A stretch of DNA of 62,160 nucleotides from Pseudarthrobacter oxydans (GTDB taxonomy: Bacteria; Actinomycetota; Actinomycetes; Actinomycetales; Micrococcaceae). The translations under genes were made by a program, and so were the position numbers. Of this stretch, positions 16,491 to 24,671 are shown piece by piece. The notes under the pieces were generated by a model, which saw only the letters and a program-made list of their open reading frames with translations, had not been told where the DNA came from and did no database searches. The stretch's first letter is position 1. The number at the start of each line of letters is the position of its first letter. Where the stretch lies: positions 1 to 62,160 of the forward strand of contig NZ_JABTYH010000031.1 of NCBI RefSeq assembly GCF_013314975.1, given 5' to 3'.

Positions 16491-18551
16491 GTGACCCAGC
16501 TCATCACCACGGAACTGGTCGAGCTCGACCAGAACCTGGGCAACACGCCCGAGGCGGTGATCCGGCACCTGGCAAGCAAGGTCGCTGCCGCCGGACGCGC
16601 AACAGAAGTTGAAGGCCTCTTCGCCGACGCCTTCGCCCGCGAACAGAAAACCGCCACCGGCATCCCCGGCGGCATCGCCATCCCGCACTGCCGCTCGGCA
16701 GCCGTCACGGAACCCACCCTGGCCATGGCCCGCCTGAACCCCAAGGTGGACTTCGGCGCGAAGGACGGCCCGGCGGACCTGATTTTCTTCATCGCGGCCC
16801 CTGACGGAGCAGACCAGGCCCACCTGAAGCTCCTCTCCAAGCTCGCCCGGTCCCTGATCAAGAAGGACTTCACCGCAGCCCTGCGCAACGCCTCCTCCCG
16901 CGAGGAGATCGTGGAACTGGTGGACGGCGCACTGGCTGACAAGCCGGCCGCCCACGCAGCGGCAGTTCCTGCAGACGCTGCTGCCGTCGGTACCGCCAGT
17001 GGCGCTGCCGGGGCTTCCGCGGTGGCAGGCGCCGGCGCTCCGGCAGCCTCCTCCGGCCCCAAGCGCCTGGTGGCTGTCACGGCCTGCCCTACGGGCATCG
17101 CCCACACCTACATGGCCGCCGACTCGCTCGTCGCCGCGGCCCAGGAGGCCGGCGTCGACCTGCAGGTGGAAACCCAGGGTTCCTCCGGCGCCAAGCCGCT
17201 GGACCCCGCCGTGATCGCCGCTGCCGACGCCGTGATCTTCGCGGTGGACGTGGATGTGCGCGGCAAGGAACGCTTCGCCGGCAAGCCCGTCATCAACGCG
17301 CCCGTCAAGCGCGGCATCGACGAACCCGCCAAGATGGTCCAGGAAGCTCTCGCCGCAGCCTCGGACCCCAACGCCCGCCGCGTCCCGCACTACGGAGCTG
17401 AGGAACAGGCAGAGCAGGCTGCAGCCGAAAAGGGCGAGCACATCGGCCAGAAGCTCAAGAGGGCCCTGCTCACCGGCGTGAGCTACATGATCCCGTTCGT
17501 CGCCGGCGGCGGCCTCCTGATCGCCTTGGGCTTCCTGCTCGGTGGCTACGACATCACCGACGTCGCGGACACCGTGGTGGTGGAGAACAACTTCGGCAAC
17601 CTGCCCGAAGGCGGACTCGCCATCTACCTCGGTGCCGTGCTGTTCAAGATCGGCGCCCTGTCCATGGGCTTCCTGGTCCCGGCGCTGGCCGGCTATATCG
17701 CCTACGCCATTGCCGACAGGCCAGGTATTGCGCCAGGCTTCGTTGCAGGTGCTGTCTCCGGCTTCATGGGTGCAGGCTTCCTGGGCGGCATCGTGGGCGG
17801 CCTGCTGGCCGGCTACATGGCCCACCTGATCGGAACCTGGTCCGTCCCCCGCTGGCTGCGCGGCCTGATGCCGGTTGTCATCATCCCGCTGCTCGCATCC
17901 ATCTTCGCCTCCGGCCTGATGTTCCTGGTCCTCGGCGGACCCATCGCCGGCCTCACCGCAGCACTGAACAGCTGGCTGTCCGGCATGACCGGCGCCTCCG
18001 CAGTGGTCCTGGGGATCATCCTGGGCCTCATGATGTGCTTCGACCTCGGCGGTCCCGTGAACAAGGTGGCCTACGCTTTCGCCGTCGCCGGCCTGAGCGC
18101 CGGCGCGGCCGACAACCAGGCTCCGTGGCAGATCATGGCAACGGTCATGGCAGCGGGCATGGTTCCGCCGCTGGCGATGGCCCTGGCCACCGTCCTGGAC
18201 AAGAAGCTCTTCAGCCTGGCTGAGCGCGAAAACGGCAAGGCTGCCTGGCTGCTGGGGGCATCCTTCATCTCCGAAGGTGCCATCCCGTTCGCTGCCGCCG
18301 ATCCGCTGCGCGTTATTCCTGCCAGCATGCTGGGCGGCGCCCTCACGGGCGCGCTGACCATGGCCTTCGGCGTAACATCGCAGGCACCCCACGGCGGCAT
18401 CTTCGTATTCTTCGCCATTGGCAACGTGCTGATGTTCGTCCTCTCGATCATTGCCGGTACCATCGTCACTGCCCTGGCCGTGGTGGCACTGAAGCGCTGG
18501 GCAGCCCCCAAGACCGCTGATACCGTGGAATCCGTTCCCGCAACGGTCTGA
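16491..18551 (+). CDS. fruA: fructose-specific PTS enzyme EIIABC
   Basis: A 686-residue fused transporter that imports fructose while phosphorylating it to fructose-1-phosphate. Order: EIIA (about 1-150) with phosphorylated His66 in GIAIPHCRS; an Ala/Pro linker (about 150-190); EIIB (about 191-290) with Cys199 in ACPTGIAHTYMAA; and an EIIC membrane domain (about 325-675) with GVSYMIPFVAGGGLLIALGF and FISEGAIPFAAADPLR. The GTG at 16491 follows the fruK stop by two bases with AAAGGA upstream. Confidence 0.96.
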   Translation: MTQLITTELVELDQNLGNTPEAVIRHLASKVAAAGRATEVEGLFADAFAREQKTATGIPGGIAIPHCRSAAVTEPTLAMARLNPKVDFGAKDGPADLIFFIAAPDGADQAHLKLLSKLARSLIKKDFTAALRNASSREEIVELVDGALADKPAAHAAAVPADAAAVGTASGAAGASAVAGAGAPAASSGPKRLVAVTACPTGIAHTYMAADSLVAAAQEAGVDLQVETQGSSGAKPLDPAVIAAADAVIFAVDVDVRGKERFAGKPVINAPVKRGIDEPAKMVQEALAAASDPNARRVPHYGAEEQAEQAAAEKGEHIGQKLKRALLTGVSYMIPFVAGGGLLIALGFLLGGYDITDVADTVVVENNFGNLPEGGLAIYLGAVLFKIGALSMGFLVPALAGYIAYAIADRPGIAPGFVAGAVSGFMGAGFLGGIVGGLLAGYMAHLIGTWSVPRWLRGLMPVVIIPLLASIFASGLMFLVLGGPIAGLTAALNSWLSGMTGASAVVLGIILGLMMCFDLGGPVNKVAYAFAVAGLSAGAADNQAPWQIMATVMAAGMVPPLAMALATVLDKKLFSLAERENGKAAWLLGASFISEGAIPFAAADPLRVIPASMLGGALTGALTMAFGVTSQAPHGGIFVFFAIGNVLMFVLSIIAGTIVTALAVVALKRWAAPKTADTVESVPATV

Positions 18552-18612
18552 CCCTAACCACCAAGCTATCCGGCACTGGACCTACAGCACGCCGCAAGAC
18601 AAAGGAGCAACA

Positions 18613-18891
18613 ATGCCAGAACGCACCGCAACCGTCGCCAGCCGAGTAGGCCTGCACGCCCGCCCCGCCGCCATCTTTGCCGAGGCCGCGGGAGAATACG
18701 ACCTGGACATCACCATCGCCCGTGAAGGCGAGCCGGCGGACGAGGCCATGGATGCTGCCAGCATCCTGTCCCTCATGAGCCTGGGCGCCTCGCACGGCGA
18801 CGTTGTAGTCCTCCGCGCAGAGGGCGCCGGCGCGGACGATGCGCTGAACCACCTGGTCCAGATCCTGGAAACGGACCACGACGCCGAGTAG
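18613..18891 (+). CDS. ptsH: phosphocarrier protein HPr
   Basis: A 92-residue HPr that relays phosphate from enzyme I to the EIIA domain. Active His15 is in VGLHARPAA; the regulatory-serine region reads AASILSLMSLG (Ser50 position), resembling Ser46 of Gram-positive HPr. AAAGGAG precedes the ATG. It closes the fru operon, 61 bases after fruA. No enzyme I gene is in the window, so it must lie elsewhere. A strong terminator follows. Confidence 0.95.
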   Translation: MPERTATVASRVGLHARPAAIFAEAAGEYDLDITIAREGEPADEAMDAASILSLMSLGASHGDVVVLRAEGAGADDALNHLVQILETDHDAE

Positions 18892-18904
18892 CGCACAAAC
18901 CCCA

Positions 18905-18954
18905 GCGGCCGCCGTCGGGCCTCCCCTTCCCGGGAAACGCCCGACGGCGGCCGC
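18905..18954 (+). terminator. terminator of the fru operon
   Basis: A 16-base perfect inverted repeat (GCGGCCGCCGTCGGGC and its complement at 18939-18954) around an 18-base loop, followed by CGGCTTTTA. It begins 13 bases after the HPr stop. Confidence 0.88.
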
Positions 18955-18983
18955 CGGCTTTTAAGCCCCTCCTTGCCCATGTA

Positions 18984-19033
18984 GGTAGCAGCAAGTGTCG
19001 TTATGGCCGTCCATAACGACACTTGCTGCTACC
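18984..19033. repeat. intergenic palindrome, 23-base arms, CCGT loop
   Basis: Perfect 23-base arms (18984-19006 and 19011-19033; core GCAGCAAGTGTCGTTATGG) with a four-base loop. It lies between convergent genes, HPr on plus and a methyltransferase on minus, immediately after a conventional terminator. It has no U-tract of its own and is much more symmetric than needed for termination, so it looks like a dispersed palindromic element. Number of genomic copies is not known from this window. Confidence 0.8.
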
Positions 19034-19045
19034 CAGTTGGGGGAT

Positions 19046-19918
19046 CTACTTGGCCTTCTTCGCCGTGAACAGCAGGTACTCCCATTCCATCTGGAAGGGA
19101 GAGTCGCCGTGGGCATCACCGAAGGAATCAGCCAGCTCCGTCAGTGCCTGGTCCAGGGCTTTGACCTTGTCCCCGTCCTCCCCGATGTATTTGTAGACGG
19201 AGATAGTGGGGCCGTAGTGGGACTTGAAGTAGCGGACAAAGTCGCCGGGCTGGTGGAAGCTCCGCACGGCCAGGGTCTGCTTGCGCGCCGCGGTGTCCGT
19301 GATCCTGTCCCCCAGCAGTTCCCGGACGTGGTCCTCGGTGCCCCACAGCGGCGCCGGCTGGGCGCCGGGCGGAGGCGGCGGGGCGAAGGGCTTCATGGTG
19401 GCGAACATCCTGCCGATGAATCCTTCCGGGGTCCAGTGCAGCAGTCCAATGGTGCCGCCCGGTTTGCACACCCTCAGGAGTTCGTCAGCGGCCTGCTGGT
19501 GGTGGGGAGCAAACATGACGCCCAGGCAGGACATGACGACGTCGAACTCGGCGTCAGCGAAGGGCAGGGCCTCCGCGTCGGCCTCCTGCCAGTCCAGGCT
19601 GACTCCGCGGTTGGCAGCCTCGCGGCGGCCGGCCTCGAAAAGCTCAGGGGTGAGGTCGCTGGCCACCACCTTGGCACCCATCATTGCCGCGGGAATGGCC
19701 GCGTTGCCCGATCCCGCGGCGACGTCCAGCACGTTGTGGCGGGACGTGATGCCGCAGGCTTCCACCAGGATGGCGCCCAGTTCCAGGAGCATCTCGTCTG
19801 CGAGGGCCGGGTAATCGCCGGAGGCCCACATGGCCCGGTGCTTCTGCTTGAGCTCCCGGTCCGCCTTCGCTGCGTCCGTCTGGCCGTTCGCCTTGGCTGT
19901 GTCCGTCTGGTCGTTCAT
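19046..19918 (-). CDS. class I SAM-dependent methyltransferase
   Basis: A 290-residue methyltransferase of the UbiE/Methyltransf_11 type: motif I reads NVLDVAAGSGNAAIPAA (about residues 62-78), motif II ASDLTPELFEAG, motif III EADAEALPFADAEFDVVMSC, then LRVCKPGGTIGLLHWTPEGF. The acceptor cannot be named. The first 24 residues are low-complexity and hold two near copies of an (Q/N)xTDxAKA unit, likely disordered. It is monocistronic; an inverted repeat lies upstream at 19961-19978. Confidence 0.88.
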   Translation of the reverse strand: MNDQTDTAKANGQTDAAKADRELKQKHRAMWASGDYPALADEMLLELGAILVEACGITSRHNVLDVAAGSGNAAIPAAMMGAKVVASDLTPELFEAGRREAANRGVSLDWQEADAEALPFADAEFDVVMSCLGVMFAPHHQQAADELLRVCKPGGTIGLLHWTPEGFIGRMFATMKPFAPPPPPGAQPAPLWGTEDHVRELLGDRITDTAARKQTLAVRSFHQPGDFVRYFKSHYGPTISVYKYIGEDGDKVKALDQALTELADSFGDAHGDSPFQMEWEYLLFTAKKAK

Positions 19919-19960
19919 TTCCGCGCCCTCTCAGGTGGCAGGTCAGAGTGAGTGACAGCA

Positions 19961-19978
19961 CGCTGTGAGGCCACAGCG
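19961..19978. promoter_or_regulatory. inverted repeat upstream of the methyltransferase gene
   Basis: CGCTGTG and CACAGCG flank AGGC, 43-60 bases before the methyltransferase start, inside a looser symmetric region framed by GAGTGA and GACTCA. The spacing suits an operator for a dimeric repressor, but no regulator is adjacent. Confidence 0.35.
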
Positions 19979-20150
19979 GAGGCTGTGATGCGACTCATTG
20001 TGGACGCACCGGACGCCGCTGTAAAGGACCCGGAACAAACAGGTCCCCGCTACTTAAACAGGTGCCCGCTACCGGAAAGCAAGCAGGCCCAGTAGTAGTT
20101 TCTTAGGCATGGCATCGAACCACGGAGCAGGCTCCGCAGTCCGCGGACCA

Positions 20151-21278
20151 TCACGCCGGCTTGCGCGCCCGCGTGCCGGTAGCCTTGCCGGCGGCGGATT
20201 TGGCAGCAGGTTTCGCGGCGGTGGACTTGGCAGCCGCGGACCTGGAGCCCGCGGACTTGCTCGCCGCGCCCTTGGCCTCCGAGGACTTGGCGGCGCCTGC
20301 CTTGTCCCCGGCCGATTTCGAGGAACTGGTTTTGCCGGCAGGGGGCTTATCCGCGGACTTGGCTGCGGCGGACTTGGCTGGGGCGGACGTGGACCGCTTG
20401 CGCGCCGGTTTCGTTTCTTCCTCCCCCTCCCCGGCGGCGCCGCCGGAATCCCCGCCAGCCTCGTCACCAGCGCTGCCTGCCGCGGAACCGGAACCCCTTT
20501 TCCGGTCGAGGCTCCGCTTCAAGGCCTCCATCAGGTCGATGACTTCACCCTTGCTGCCTTCTCCGGCTTCCACCCCAAAGGTTTCCTCCGTGTCCAGCGA
20601 CTCGCCCTGCTCCAGCTTGGCCTCAATGAGCTGGCGGAGCTGCACCTGGTAGTCGTCCGTGAAGGAAGCGGGATCGAAATCCGCCGCCATGGACTCCACC
20701 AGCGCTGCGGACATGTCCCGTTCCTGCGCGCTGATCCGGACATCCGCCTCCAGGGACGGGAAGTTCGCCTCGCGCACCTCGTCCGGCCAGAGGAGGGACT
20801 GGAGCACCAGGACATCGTCCTTGATCCGCAGGGCGCCGAGCCGGGTCTTCTCCCGCAGCGCGAACTGGACGATGGCTACCCGGTCCGTGTCCTCCAGCGC
20901 CCTGCGAAGCAGCACGTAGGCCTTGGGCGACTTGGAGTCCGGTTCCAGGTAGTAGCTCTTCTCGAACATCATTGGCTCAAGCTGCTCCGACGGAACGAAC
21001 TGCACCACTTCGATCTCGTGGCTGTTCTCGGCCGGAATCGCCTTGAGCTCCTCTTTGGACAGGACCACGGTCCGGCCGTCCTCTTCAAAGGCCTTCTCGA
21101 TGTCCGAGTAATCAATGACCTGGCTGCAGACCTCGCACCGGCGCTGGTAGCGGATCCGGCCGCCGTCGGCATTGTGGACCTGGTGCAGACTGATGTCATG
21201 ATCCTCAGTGGCGCTGTAGACCTTCACGGGCACGTTGACCAGGCCGAACGCGATGGCACCCTTCCAAATGGCTCTCAT
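20151..21278 (-). CDS. ku: Ku protein for non-homologous end joining
   Basis: A 375-residue bacterial Ku. The core domain (about residues 1-255) opens MRAIWKGAIAFGLVNVPVKV and has CEVCSQVIDYSDIEKAFE and the QFVPSEQLEPMMFEKSYYLEPD segment. The homodimer binds DNA ends and recruits LigD. Residues about 260-375 form a long low-complexity tail of Lys, Ala, Ser and Thr, resembling the histone H1-like C-termini of some actinobacterial Ku proteins that add DNA affinity. The tail is longer than most (bacterial Ku are usually 250-320 residues). Divergent from ligD with a 40-base gap. Confidence 0.96.
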   Translation of the reverse strand: MRAIWKGAIAFGLVNVPVKVYSATEDHDISLHQVHNADGGRIRYQRRCEVCSQVIDYSDIEKAFEEDGRTVVLSKEELKAIPAENSHEIEVVQFVPSEQLEPMMFEKSYYLEPDSKSPKAYVLLRRALEDTDRVAIVQFALREKTRLGALRIKDDVLVLQSLLWPDEVREANFPSLEADVRISAQERDMSAALVESMAADFDPASFTDDYQVQLRQLIEAKLEQGESLDTEETFGVEAGEGSKGEVIDLMEALKRSLDRKRGSGSAAGSAGDEAGGDSGGAAGEGEEETKPARKRSTSAPAKSAAAKSADKPPAGKTSSSKSAGDKAGAAKSSEAKGAASKSAGSRSAAAKSTAAKPAAKSAAGKATGTRARKPA

Positions 21279-21318
21279 TCATCAAGTGAACATCACGCAA
21301 CGCCGCAGGTGAAGCCCC

Positions 21319-23769
21319 ATGCCTGCCGCTAAGGACCGTGTCCGGGTTGCTGGGCGGGAACTGACCCTCACCAACCTGGACAAGGTCATCTATCCGGAGA
21401 CCGGCACCACCAAGGCGGACGTCCTGGCCTACTACGCCGCCGTGGCCCACGTCCTGATCCCCGCGGCATACAACAGGCCGGCCACCAGGAAACGGTGGGT
21501 GAACGGCGTGGGGACAGCGGACAAGCCCGGCGAGGTGTTCTTCCAGAAGAACCTGGAGGACTCGGCCCCGGGGTGGCTCCCGCGGGCCGCCATCACCCAC
21601 AAGGACCGCACCATCCACTATCCGATGGTCAACGACCCCGCCACGCTCACCTGGTTCGGCCAGATCAACTCGCTGGAAATCCACGTGCCCCAGTGGCAGG
21701 TGGACTCCCACGGCAGCCAACTGAACCCCGACAGGCTGGTCCTGGACCTGGATCCCGGGGAAGGCGCAGGGCTGGAGGCCTGCGTGGAAGTGGCCCTCCT
21801 GGCCCGCACCATCCTCCAGGACGTGGGCATGGACCCGGTCCCCGTCACCAGCGGCAGCAAGGGCATCCACCTGTACGCCGCCCTGGACCGGTCCCAAACC
21901 TCAGAGCAGATCTCCGCCTTCGCCCGCGAGCTCGCGCGGGCCCTTGAAGCCGACCACCCGGACCTGGCCGTCAGCGACATGAAGAAGACCCTGCGCAAGG
22001 GCAAGGTGCTGGTGGACTGGAGCCAGAACAACGCGGCCAAAACCACCATCGTCCCCTATTCCCTCCGCGGCCGCCCCACGCCCATGGTGGCTGCGCCCCG
22101 GACCTGGGAGGAGATCGGCTCCCCCGGACTCACGCACCTGGACTACAGGGAGGTCATGAGGCGGGTGCAGGACGGCACGGACCCGTTCGCCGTCGTCGTC
22201 GATGCCGGCGGCGACCCCCGCCTGGGCAAGTACCGCTCCATGCGCGATCCCGCCAAGACCCCCGAGCCCTTCACGGGTGCGCCCGGCAGCGGCGACACCT
22301 TCGTGATCCAGGAACACCATGCCAGCCGCCTGCACTATGACTTCAGGCTGGAGCACGAGGGAGTGCTGGTGTCCTGGGCGCTGCCAAGGGGCGTTCCGGA
22401 ATCAAGCGGCAAGAACCACCTGGCGGTCCAGACCGAGGACCATCCCCTTGACTACGCCGGCTTTGAAGGGACCATCCCCAAGGGCGAGTACGGTGCCGGC
22501 GAGGTCACCATCTGGGACCACGGGACCTATGAGCTGCACAAGTGGATCAACGGCCGGGAAGTCATCGCCACTTTGACCGGTTCGGAGGGAGGCGGCCTGG
22601 GCGGAACCAGGAAGTTCGCGCTCATCCACACCGGCCGCGGCCAGGGGAAAGACTCAGAGGGACAGTGGCTCATCCACCTGATGGATCCGGAACGCCACGG
22701 CGGCAGGCGGAAAGAGGCGGTTCCGGGGCAGGCAGTTCCGGGCCCCTCCGTTCCAGGGCCGGAAAAGGAGGACGGCGGGACGCCGACCGGGGCGGCGGGC
22801 CCGGCACCCGATCCCGGGGAGTACCGGCCCATGATGGCCACCTCTGGCGACGTTGCCGCCCTGCAGGGCAGCGACTGGCAGTTCGAACTCAAGTGGGACG
22901 GGGTGCGCGCCATCCTGGTGGCCGACGAAAAAGCGGTCAGGATCTTCAGCCGCAACGGAAACGACGTCACCCGGAGCTACCCGGAACTGGCCGACAGGCA
23001 GTGCTGGCCGGACCAGCCGTTCGTGGCGGATGGCGAGATCATCGCCGTCGGGCCGTCCGGCAGGCCTGACTTCGGCCTGCTCCAGGGACGGATGAAGCTC
23101 ACCCGGCACGCCGACGTCGCAAGGGCGCGGACCGCCATCCCCGTCCAGCTGATGCTTTTCGACCTGCTGAACGACGGCGGCACGGACCTCCGGCGGCTGC
23201 CGCTCGCCACGCGCCGGCAACGGCTGGAGGAATTCTTCACCCCGTCCGGCTGCCCCGTGGGCCTCTCACCGGTTCTGGAGGAACAGGTGGAACACATCCT
23301 GGAGAGCGCCCGGGAACTGGGCCTGGAAGGGGTGATGGCCAAGCGGACGGACAGCCGCTACGTGAGCGGGCAGCGGACCCGCACCTGGACCAAGCTGAAA
23401 GTGGAGCAGACGCAGGAGGTGGTGGTGGGCGGCTGGCGCCCCGGCAAAGGCGGTCGGCAGGACACCGTGGGCTCCCTGCTGGTGGGCATCCCGGACGGCA
23501 GGAAGCTGCAGTATGCGGGACGGGTGGGCAGCGGGTTCAGCTCCCGGGAACTGGCGGAGCTCCGGCAGACTGTTGAACGCCTGGCAAGGAAAACCTCCCC
23601 GTTCCAGGACGTCCCGCGCGAGGATGCCGCGGATGCGCACTGGATCTCCCCCGAACTGGTTGGCGAGGTGACGTACAGCGAGTGGACGGGCACGGGACGG
23701 CTCCGGCACCCCGTGTGGCGGGGCTGGCGGCTGGACAAAGAGCCGTCGGAGGTAGCGCGCGAAGACTGA
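21319..23769 (+). CDS. ligD: ATP-dependent DNA ligase D (POL-PE-LIG)
   Basis: An 816-residue multidomain end-joining enzyme. An N-terminal primase-like polymerase (about 1-290) carries metal-binding Asp143 and Asp145 in VLDLDPGEG and the PVTSGSKGIHLYAAL motif. A 3'-phosphoesterase domain (about 325-480) shows FVIQEHHASRLHYDFRLEHE and WALPRGVPE. A linker of about 40 residues is Pro/Gly-rich. The ligase (about 500-816) has catalytic Lys525 in FELKWDGVRAI and C-terminal KLKVEQTQEVVVGGW. The domain order POL-PE-LIG is the Mycobacterium order, not the LIG-PE-POL order of Pseudomonas. Confidence 0.96.
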   Translation: MPAAKDRVRVAGRELTLTNLDKVIYPETGTTKADVLAYYAAVAHVLIPAAYNRPATRKRWVNGVGTADKPGEVFFQKNLEDSAPGWLPRAAITHKDRTIHYPMVNDPATLTWFGQINSLEIHVPQWQVDSHGSQLNPDRLVLDLDPGEGAGLEACVEVALLARTILQDVGMDPVPVTSGSKGIHLYAALDRSQTSEQISAFARELARALEADHPDLAVSDMKKTLRKGKVLVDWSQNNAAKTTIVPYSLRGRPTPMVAAPRTWEEIGSPGLTHLDYREVMRRVQDGTDPFAVVVDAGGDPRLGKYRSMRDPAKTPEPFTGAPGSGDTFVIQEHHASRLHYDFRLEHEGVLVSWALPRGVPESSGKNHLAVQTEDHPLDYAGFEGTIPKGEYGAGEVTIWDHGTYELHKWINGREVIATLTGSEGGGLGGTRKFALIHTGRGQGKDSEGQWLIHLMDPERHGGRRKEAVPGQAVPGPSVPGPEKEDGGTPTGAAGPAPDPGEYRPMMATSGDVAALQGSDWQFELKWDGVRAILVADEKAVRIFSRNGNDVTRSYPELADRQCWPDQPFVADGEIIAVGPSGRPDFGLLQGRMKLTRHADVARARTAIPVQLMLFDLLNDGGTDLRRLPLATRRQRLEEFFTPSGCPVGLSPVLEEQVEHILESARELGLEGVMAKRTDSRYVSGQRTRTWTKLKVEQTQEVVVGGWRPGKGGRQDTVGSLLVGIPDGRKLQYAGRVGSGFSSRELAELRQTVERLARKTSPFQDVPREDAADAHWISPELVGEVTYSEWTGTGRLRHPVWRGWRLDKEPSEVARED

Positions 23770-23824
23770 GCCGCAGGCGGGCGAGCTGGCCGCGGACCTT
23801 CAGGGAACGACCGGAACAGCAAAA

Positions 23825-23861
23825 AAGGGCTGGGAACACCTGTCCGGCGTTCCCAGCCCTT
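23825..23861. terminator. bidirectional terminator between ligD and a small minus-strand gene
   Basis: A 13-base perfect stem (AAGGGCTGGGAAC with GTTCCCAGCCCTT) and 11-base loop, flanked by an A-run on the left. It serves the convergent ends of ligD and the 86-residue protein gene. Confidence 0.82.
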
Positions 23862-23887
23862 GTGTGCATCCCAGGGGATGGGTTTCC

Positions 23888-24148
23888 TCAGGACGAGTGG
23901 GGCATCTGCGGCCGGCTGGTGCGGTGGATGGCCGTCACTGCGGCTCCCTGCCCCATGCGGCCGTGGCTTGCATCCCGCTCCTTCGGGTGCCGCCGCTTTC
24001 CGTTGCCGTCCGGCCAGGTGCGCTGCCCGGGTCCCGCCATCGGGGCAAGCGGTGCTTCCGCGCCCGGCATGTCAGGGGTGTCCATTGCCTCGGCGAGGTG
24101 GCTCGCCACCTCCGGATTGATGTGCTTTTTCATGTTGTCGTCAGCCAT
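23888..24148 (-). CDS. small hydrophilic protein
   Basis: An 86-residue hydrophilic protein, Pro- and Gly-rich in the middle (MKKHINPEVASHLAEAMDTP, later GQRTWPDGNGKRRHPKERD). AAGGAAGAACAA precedes the ATG and a bidirectional terminator follows, so expression is plausible. No transmembrane segment or known domain. It looks like the short disordered stress-type proteins of this group; function unknown. Confidence 0.65.
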   Translation of the reverse strand: MADDNMKKHINPEVASHLAEAMDTPDMPGAEAPLAPMAGPGQRTWPDGNGKRRHPKERDASHGRMGQGAAVTAIHRTSRPQMPHSS

Positions 24149-24671
24149 TTGTTCTTCCTTTCCGCGGTGAAATGAAGTGCTACCAAGAGTGGCCGCTCAG
24201 GGCCGTGTACGACTGAAGGAGAGGCGGGCCGGGCGCGGGCCGCAGGCGTCCGCCTAGATGAAAGAGAGTGTTCCCATGGCACAACCTTAGGGAGGCGCGG
24301 CGCGCCTGTGAACCCCCCTTTTCGCCCCGGCGGGAAAGGGCCGACGACGACGTCCCGCCGGTTGCGCGGAACGGCAGGAAACGCCGTGGCCGCCGTCACA
24401 ATGGGCCCCGAAAGCGGCGCTAATCGCGGCACTGTGGCGCATACCACTTAAATACTTGGGCAGCGGGTGCGCCTGTGGCGGGCTTCGCCAGTGATGGCAA
24501 GGGAATCGGCGGGGAGGGGAACCTCCGCTGAAGCGTACCGAGGACCCCGAAAAGGGCCGATCCTACGGCATCAGAAGGCCGTCCGCCACGGCATTCGCGT
24601 AAAATTGAAGGCCTGCCCAGAGCGGGGCAGCTACAAGTCGCAAGCAAATGACCTCCACAGGAGTTGCCCAA
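24149..24671. other. 523-base gap without a convincing gene
   Basis: Between the 86-residue protein gene (minus) and the MHS transporter (plus). Frames here are short, lack ribosome binding sites and have Arg/Pro-rich composition. The only promoter-like element I see is a TAAAAT at 24600-24605, about 70 bases before the transporter start, without a clear -35. The gap probably holds divergent promoters and a long 5' leader. Confidence 0.5.

Noticed and set aside
24130..24447. A 105-codon minus-strand frame in the gap before the MHS transporter.
   Set aside because: No ribosome binding site, Arg/Pro/Ala-rich composition and overlap with the well-supported start of the 86-residue gene.
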